DNA from: SIG673 sp045638685
GTDB lineage: Bacteria; Bacillota; Clostridia; Oscillospirales; CAG-272
Direction of reading: 5' to 3'
Assembly (NCBI GenBank): GCA_045638685.1
Contig: JAZUBT010000014.1
Span: forward strand, 1-64,000
DNA: 64,000 nt
The notes below the pieces were generated by a model. The model did not search any database and was not told the origin of the DNA. It saw nothing but the letters and a program-made list of their open reading frames with translations. Both the position numbers and the translations under genes were made by a program. Positions 59,467 through 64,000 of the stretch are shown in pieces. Position 1 is the stretch's first letter, and every line of letters starts with the position of its first letter.

Positions 59467-60495
59467 TCAGTCAGCGGTCTTTATATCAATTTTCATTCCG
59501 GTAAGTCTTGCCGCAAGACGCGCGTTCTGTCCTTCCTTACCTATCGCAAGCGAAAGCTGGTCGGCAGCAACGTACGCTCTGCAGGAATGCTCGCCGTCAA
59601 CAACCACGCTATCTACCGTCGCGGGAGAAAGCGCCGCCTTTACGTATTCCTCCATATCGTCGCTGTAACGGATTATATCAATCTTTTCTCCGCTGAGCTC
59701 GTCGGTTATCGCCTGCTTACGCTGGTTCTGCTGACCGACACAGGTTCCTATCGGATCTACGTCTCCGTCGCGGCTCATTACCGATATCTTCGTTCTGGAT
59801 CCTGCTTCTCTTGCTATGTTCTTAATTATTACCGTTCCGTCGGCTATTTCAGGAATGTTAAGCTCGAAAAGTCTCTTTACAAGTCCCGCATGGGTTCTTG
59901 AAAGCGTTACGAAGGGGCCGCGGCTTTCCTTTTTGACCTCTATAACATATACCTTTACGTGGTCTCCGGGCTCAAAGGTTTCTCCGGGGATCTGCTCGGA
60001 CTGTAAAAGGGTTGCGTATCCGTTACCCATATTAAGTCTTACGCTTCCCGTTTCGGGATCTACCTTATCAACTACTGCGGTTACTATTTCTTCCTTCTTT
60101 TCCTCGTATTCCTTGATCATCATTCCGCGCTCAGCTTCTCTTATAGCCTGAACTATAACCTGCTTTCCGGTTATCGCGCTGAGTCTTCTGAACTCGTCGG
60201 GCTTAAGCTCTATCTCAACGACACCGCCGAGAACGTTTCTTCTCGATCTGCTTTTAGCGTCAACAAGCGAAATCTGAGTATCGGGATCGGTAACCTCCTC
60301 GACTACGTCAAGTCTCTTGAATACCTTAAAATCGTATTTATCCTCGTTTATGTGTACTCTTACGTTGGTGTTTCCGCCCATCTCACGGCGATACGCGCTT
60401 ACAAGCGCCGCCTCGAGCTTTTCGAACATATAAGCCTTCGGGATTCCCTTTTCGCTCTCAAGCATATCGAGAGCCTGAAACAATGCCTTATTCAT
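59467..60495 (-). CDS. nusA: Transcription termination/antitermination factor NusA
   Basis: 342 residues, the Gram-positive length without the C-terminal acidic repeats of proteobacteria. In order: the RNAP-binding N-terminal domain (about 1-125), S1 (VDPETGSVRLNMGNGYATLL), KH1 (FVTLSRTHAGLVKRLFELNIPE is the linker into it) and KH2 with AIGKEGQNARLAARLTGMKI at the end. It binds RNA polymerase and hairpins to promote pausing and intrinsic termination. It lies 31 bases after rimP. Confidence 0.96.
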   Translation of the reverse strand: MNKALFQALDMLESEKGIPKAYMFEKLEAALVSAYRREMGGNTNVRVHINEDKYDFKVFKRLDVVEEVTDPDTQISLVDAKSRSRRNVLGGVVEIELKPDEFRRLSAITGKQVIVQAIREAERGMMIKEYEEKKEEIVTAVVDKVDPETGSVRLNMGNGYATLLQSEQIPGETFEPGDHVKVYVIEVKKESRGPFVTLSRTHAGLVKRLFELNIPEIADGTVIIKNIAREAGSRTKISVMSRDGDVDPIGTCVGQQNQRKQAITDELSGEKIDIIRYSDDMEEYVKAALSPATVDSVVVDGEHSCRAYVAADQLSLAIGKEGQNARLAARLTGMKIDIKTAD

Positions 60496-60526
60496 TTCTT
60501 TTTCTTTTATCCTCCAAGTTTATTAT

Positions 60527-61000
60527 TTACATTTCAAAGTGTACGTTTGCTTTCGCTATCTGCTTTCTGCTGACCGAAAGCTTTTCGCCGTTTTTCTCGG
60601 TAACCGTTACCGTATCGGTTTCGGCGTCGTAACCGTCAAGCGTTCCGATAACGCTCTTTTTTCCGTTAACCGCCGCAAAAAACTTCGCCTCTATAACCTC
60701 GCCCTTGCATTTTTCGAAATGCGCCGCCGTTCTTATCGCTCTTTCAAGTCCCGGCGAGGAGACGTCAAGATAATAAAAGCTGTCTATCGGATCGGCCTCG
60801 TCGATTATAGGCTCTATCGCTCTGTGAACCTTCTCGCAGTCGTCGATATTTATACCGCTATCGCTGTCAATGGTAATTTCAAGATGCAGCTCGGTTCCTA
60901 CCTTGGAATACTCAACGTCGTATATCTCGTACCCAAGCTCTTTTACCGTAGGCTCTATAAGCTCCCACACGGTTTCGGCTGTGTTTTTCTTCTGCGCCAT
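60527..61000 (-). CDS. rimP: Ribosome maturation factor RimP
   Basis: 157 residues from the ATG at 61000, preceded by AAAGGA at a slightly long spacing; the reading from 61039 runs into the leader. It assists 30S assembly. Two domains are present: an N-terminal alpha/beta domain (DVEYSKVGTELHLEITIDSD and DVSSPGLERAIRTAAHFEK) and an SH3-like C-terminus (NGKKSVIGTLDGYDAETDTV). It is the first gene of the nusA operon and follows a leader with a terminator-like hairpin. Confidence 0.95.
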   Translation of the reverse strand: MAQKKNTAETVWELIEPTVKELGYEIYDVEYSKVGTELHLEITIDSDSGINIDDCEKVHRAIEPIIDEADPIDSFYYLDVSSPGLERAIRTAAHFEKCKGEVIEAKFFAAVNGKKSVIGTLDGYDAETDTVTVTEKNGEKLSVSRKQIAKANVHFEM

Positions 61001-61040
61001 ATTTGTAACGTTCCTTTCGATTTTTTCTTTAGCTGACAAA

Positions 61041-61078
61041 TAGAAAAGAGCAGGTTTTATCTTATCCTACTCTTTCTA
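61041..61078 (-). promoter_or_regulatory. Leader hairpin upstream of rimP-nusA
   Basis: Read on minus: AGAAAGAGTAGG pairs with CCTGCTCTTTTCT, then TATTTG. It is a terminator-like hairpin with a weak U-tract in the 5' leader of the nusA operon, a layout suited to NusA autocontrol. Confidence 0.6.
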
Positions 61079-61098
61079 TACTATTTGATTGTACTTAT

Positions 61099-61127
61099 AT
61101 TATATCATATAAATTTATAAAATGCAA
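61099..61127 (-). promoter_or_regulatory. Promoter of the rimP-nusA-infB operon
   Basis: Read on minus: TTGCAT (61122-61127), 17-bp spacer, TATAAT (61099-61104). Confidence 0.82.
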
Positions 61128-61204
61128 TAGTGTTTTAAAAATCCGTTCATTTTCTGTAAAATGCACAATAATAAAACATTATTAGATTTATATTTAGATA
61201 TTAT

Positions 61205-61312
61205 TAACAACCCTCCAACAGGCGATACCGGCCTTAGCGACGCTTGGTGTGTAAGCTCTTACGTCCCGTCGCCACCGGGTGCTATCCTGCCGTCGCCGGT
61301 TGCACGCAGGTG
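61205..61312. other. GC-rich noncoding segment with a repeated CGGCGACGG core
   Basis: Directly after the stop of the zinc-ribbon gene, GC rises sharply. CCGGCGACGGCAGGA and CCGGTGGCGACGGGA are imperfect direct repeats. The minus frame stays open for about 38 codons past the TAG, but its composition is not protein-like. No known element recognised. Confidence 0.45.
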
Positions 61313-61774
61313 CTACCTACCCTCTATCTCGCGAAGCTCGTCAAGCTCGTCGTCGGAAATATCCGAGTCGTATTCGGTATAATCAGCGCTTATATCGGTT
61401 GCTCTTCCGCAGAAGGGGCAGAACGCGACCTTATCGGAGATAAACTTACCGCATTTCGGACAGATAACCTTTCCGCTTACAACTCTGTGCTGCCTTTCAA
61501 GATCGCTTAAAATCTCCTCTTTAGCATTTATTCTTGCAGAAATTCTCGCTATCTCGTCCTCTGACAGCCTACCGCTCTCCTTACCGGTAAGCTCAGCCTG
61601 TACGTTTCTGCCGAGCGATGCGTAAAGCGCGTTAAGCTCATTTCTCTGAGCGGTTATACGGTAATGAAGCTTGGTCGCGTCCATCGCCGTTACAACGGTT
61701 TCCTTTATATTTTCCGCGGTATCCTCACAAAAATCCTTGCCGTAAAGAAGCGCCTGCTTTATCTTATCTATCAT
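61313..61774 (-). CDS. Zinc-ribbon protein of unknown function
   Basis: 153 residues. The first 100 are helical and charged, with a likely coiled coil (about 40-95, RITAQRNELNALYASLG and ISARINAKEEILSDLERQ). A zinc ribbon follows (CPKCGKFISDKVAFCPFCG, about 108-126), and the end is very acidic (DSDISDDELDELREIEGR). No signal peptide or membrane helix. This layout is common in small clostridial zinc-ribbon proteins of unknown role. It follows the foldase-like gene by 22 bases and is probably co-transcribed with it. Confidence 0.75.
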   Translation of the reverse strand: MIDKIKQALLYGKDFCEDTAENIKETVVTAMDATKLHYRITAQRNELNALYASLGRNVQAELTGKESGRLSEDEIARISARINAKEEILSDLERQHRVVSGKVICPKCGKFISDKVAFCPFCGRATDISADYTEYDSDISDDELDELREIEGR

Positions 61775-61796
61775 TTTACGTTTCTCCCTCCGCTTT

Positions 61797-62906
61797 TTAA
61801 ATGTTGGTGTTAGATAATTTAATAAACGTTTTTATATCAAATCTGCTAAGAACGTCCTCGTTTGTTTTAACCTCGATAGCGGCGTAGTAGCTATTCATTT
61901 TTCCGGTTACTACGTAGCCCTCAAAGCCTTTCATAAGGTTAAACTCCTGCTCCGTCAGCTTCGAGTAGTCCTTAAGCTCGTAGCGCTTAATTATAAAAAG
62001 CACGCCCTCCTCGGTAAACTCGGTGGTGCTTCCAATCTCGGTTTCTGAAATTTTCTTAATAAATCCGGTACCGTAGTTTTTATAATCGTTTGCCGAAAGA
62101 AATACTCCGTCGGGGTAGTTTTCGTATTTTGCCAGAACCTCCTCGGAATATTCCTGCCTGAGCGCTCTGAAATCAACCGTCGAAAGCTTACCTTTAAGCT
62201 CCGCAATCTTCGCGTCCTTAGCTACCTTTTCCGCTTCGGTAAGCGGCTCGGTTATATAATTACCGTTTGTATCTGTGTAGTACGTATCGTTCTCGTCCTT
62301 TTTCAGCTTAACGTCGGTATAAATATATATCCACTCCGCGCAGTAATAGTTTTCGGTGTAGTACTTTTCTCTGTCCTCGTCGTTTACCGCGAAAACTCCG
62401 CCCGCTTCAAAAAGCGCAGCCTTTACCTTGTCCACCTTCATCTCGGCGAAATATATGGTTTCAAGCGTTTTTGCGTTAAGTCCGTAATCCGAAAGATAGG
62501 TGTTAAGCTCCGATTTTGAGCCGTATGCCGTATTAAGACCTTTAATATACTCTCTTATTGCCTTTTTGTCGTCTGCGGTAAAGGAAAGACCGTAGTCGTC
62601 AAACAGCTTCATCGAAATAAGCACTTCTCTAGCATAGCGATTAATATAATCGGTTATATACTTTTCATAGGTAATTCCGTCAGCCGTCTTGCTTTTCCAG
62701 AACTGCTCGGTATCCTTTGAATTATTGAATTCGCTTAAAAAGACGGTTTTATACCTCGCCATCCAGTAGGAATACATCGCCTCGGTTATTTTATAACCGT
62801 CAAGCTGCATTACGGTATCCCCTTTTATCACTCCGCATCCGCTAAGCACCGATAACACCGATATAAGCGCAAGTATAAGACACAGAAGCCTTGTTTTTAA
62901 CTTCAT
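61797..62906 (-). CDS. Foldase-like lipoprotein (SurA/PrsA type)
   Basis: 369 residues. The lipoprotein signal MKLKTRLLCLILALISVLSV ends in lipobox LSGC. Residues about 30-200 resemble the SurA N-terminal chaperone domain (KITEAMYSYWMARYKTVFL, then LFDDYGLSFTADDKKAI). Residues about 230-320 look like a degenerate parvulin PPIase domain (FRALRQEYSEEVLAKYENYP and TTEFTEEGVLFIIKRYE). It would sit on the outer face of the membrane and help exported proteins, such as the many lipoproteins here, to fold. Its promoter overlaps the 3' end of mfd. Confidence 0.78.
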   Translation of the reverse strand: MKLKTRLLCLILALISVLSVLSGCGVIKGDTVMQLDGYKITEAMYSYWMARYKTVFLSEFNNSKDTEQFWKSKTADGITYEKYITDYINRYAREVLISMKLFDDYGLSFTADDKKAIREYIKGLNTAYGSKSELNTYLSDYGLNAKTLETIYFAEMKVDKVKAALFEAGGVFAVNDEDREKYYTENYYCAEWIYIYTDVKLKKDENDTYYTDTNGNYITEPLTEAEKVAKDAKIAELKGKLSTVDFRALRQEYSEEVLAKYENYPDGVFLSANDYKNYGTGFIKKISETEIGSTTEFTEEGVLFIIKRYELKDYSKLTEQEFNLMKGFEGYVVTGKMNSYYAAIEVKTNEDVLSRFDIKTFIKLSNTNI

Positions 62907-62951
62907 TTAACTTAAAATCCTTTCATTTAAGGTAACGTAAGCCTTTTTCTT

Positions 62952-62980
62952 ATTATATCAATTATTTTTCCGCTTGTCTA
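62952..62980 (-). promoter_or_regulatory. Promoter of the foldase-like lipoprotein gene
   Basis: Read on minus: TAGACA (62975-62980), 17-bp spacer, TATAAT (62952-62957); the -35 overlaps the mfd stop. Confidence 0.8.
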
Positions 62981-64000
62981 TACGTTTTCTTCTTTTAATT
63001 GTATATATTTTTTTAAAATTTCCAGCATTTCCTCGGTTTTATCGCCGCCCTTTGTTATTTTAAGGGTTATATACGGCGTGTTTCCCGCCGAGAAAAATAT
63101 TCTGCCTTTATAGTCCCGTAAAAGCCCCTGCCACGCATTCATATCAACGCTCGGAGTAAAAAACAGCGCCGAGCCGTTTCTGTATTCCGCCTTGCTAAAG
63201 CCCGCGCGGCTTCCGAGCGCTCTTATCAGCGCTATTTTAAGAAGAACCTCTGCCTGTGGCGGTAACGTTCCGTAGCGGTCGATAAGCTCGTCGTAAACGT
63301 CAAGCATATCCGCATCGCTTTCAACAGACGCAATCTTTTTATACGCCTCAATCCGCTGCGCTGTGCTCCTTATATATTTTTCGGGAATATAAGCATCTGT
63401 ATTAAGCGTTACAGTACACTCAGGCTTTTTCTCTATCTTCTCACCCTTCTCCTCAAGCACCGCTTCGTTAAGAAGCTTCATGTAAAGGTCGTATCCAACG
63501 CTCTCTATCTGTCCGTGCTGCTGAGTACCGAGCAGGTTTCCCGCGCCGCGTATCTCCATATCACGCATAGCAACTCGGAAGCCGGATCCGAACTCCGTAA
63601 AGTCTCTTATCGCGGAAAGTCGCTTTTCCGCTACTTCTTTAAGCACCATTCCCTTTTTATAGGTAAGATAGGCGTATGCGCGACGTCCCGATCTACCTAC
63701 TCGTCCACGTATTTGGTGGAGCTGAGCAAGTCCGTATCTCTCCGCATCGTCAATTATAAGCGTGTTGGCGTTTGGAACGTCAATTCCCGATTCGATAATC
63801 GTGGTACAAACGAGGACGTCAACCGTTCCAAGAAGCATCGCGCGCCAGATGTCGGAAAGCTCCTCCTTATCCATCTGACCGTGGGCAACCGCAACCGTTG
63901 CCTCAGGTATTTCCTCGGAAATCCTCGCGGCTATTTCATTAAGCGTCTCGACTCTGTTATGCAGATAAAAGACCTGACCGCCGCGTCGAAGCTCCTTTTT
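62978..64000 (-). CDS. mfd: Transcription-repair coupling factor Mfd (C-terminal part; runs off the window)
   Basis: The last 340 residues. The reading frame is open to the window edge. It begins in the helicase core (RRGGQVFYLHNRVETLNE, then AHGQMDKEEL), with motif VI region QIRGRVGRSGRRAYAYL, the TRG relay (GSGFRVAMRDMEIRGAGNLLG, split here by type: GSGFRVAMRDMEIR then GAGNLLGTQQHG), and the regulatory D7/TRCF domain to the C-terminus. Mfd removes RNA polymerase stalled at DNA damage and recruits UvrA. RecG also shares the helicase and TRG motifs, but the D7 tail fits Mfd. Confidence 0.95.
   Translation of the reverse strand, partial: KKELRRGGQVFYLHNRVETLNEIAARISEEIPEATVAVAHGQMDKEELSDIWRAMLLGTVDVLVCTTIIESGIDVPNANTLIIDDAERYGLAQLHQIRGRVGRSGRRAYAYLTYKKGMVLKEVAEKRLSAIRDFTEFGSGFRVAMRDMEIRGAGNLLGTQQHGQIESVGYDLYMKLLNEAVLEEKGEKIEKKPECTVTLNTDAYIPEKYIRSTAQRIEAYKKIASVESDADMLDVYDELIDRYGTLPPQAEVLLKIALIRALGSRAGFSKAEYRNGSALFFTPSVDMNAWQGLLRDYKGRIFFSAGNTPYITLKITKGGDKTEEMLEILKKYIQLKEENV

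Overview
The window is 64 kb of a moderately low-GC (about 45% by eye), densely coded Firmicute chromosome, most likely from an uncultured anaerobic gut-type Clostridia (Oscillospirales-like; the order is not certain). The reasons are: an oxygen-sensitive fermentative gene set (pyruvate formate-lyase, trimeric [FeFe] hydrogenase, PPi-type phosphofructokinase, 2-hydroxyacyl-CoA dehydratase-type activase); a type A RNase P RNA; a rimP-nusA-ylxR-ylxQ-infB operon; many lipoproteins with BspA-type leucine-rich repeats; and consistent sigma-A promoters (TTGACA-17 bp-TATAAT) with intrinsic terminators. Most genes lie on the minus strand.

Layout. 1-1.3 kb: tRNA-Gln(CTG) followed by an AT-rich islet with an XRE repressor, a small unknown protein and a 66-aa zinc-ribbon lipoprotein. 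1.4-4.1 kb: AGCS amino-acid/sodium symporter and a Cys/His-repeat lipoprotein. 4.1-9.3 kb: pflA, pflB under a ZTP (pfl-motif) riboswitch, and fhs; PFL makes formate and Fhs charges it onto tetrahydrofolate, so this is a one-carbon/purine supply module. 9.3-19.2 kb: five paralogous LRR lipoproteins plus one broken micro-lipoprotein; two promoters here are near-identical copies. 19.4-28.0 kb: M18 and M16 peptidases, manA, an amidase, an SPFH/zinc-ribbon protein, a WYL regulator and murD. 28.1-28.9 kb: RNase P RNA flanked on both sides by AT-rich tandem repeats. 28.9-32.3 kb: a phosphatase, argJ and argG. 32.7-41.9 kb: AraC regulator, PPi-type PFK, a membrane-anchored TIR-DUF6273 protein, two tandem Gfo/Idh/MocA oxidoreductases, a small Cys protein (DUF6472-like), and thiT under a TPP riboswitch. 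42-48.2 kb: rsmE, an RluA-type synthase, and a split CoA-dehydratase/activase pair. 48.2-48.8 kb: a noncoding stretch with a strong candidate small RNA. 48.9-53 kb: hydCBA hydrogenase operon. 53.3-64 kb: YdbC-like PC4 protein, YgiQ radical SAM, the nusA-infB operon, a zinc-ribbon protein, a foldase-like lipoprotein and the 3' end of mfd.

The least explained parts are: the LRR lipoprotein cluster, which shares an N-terminal module and a promoter design; the TIR-DUF6273 transmembrane protein, whose promoter carries the same CGCGCG-TATTGACA signature plus a perfect palindrome at its transcription start; the compact hairpin RNA at 48.7 kb; and the tandem repeats around rnpB. All functional calls are from reading motifs by eye; no database search was run.
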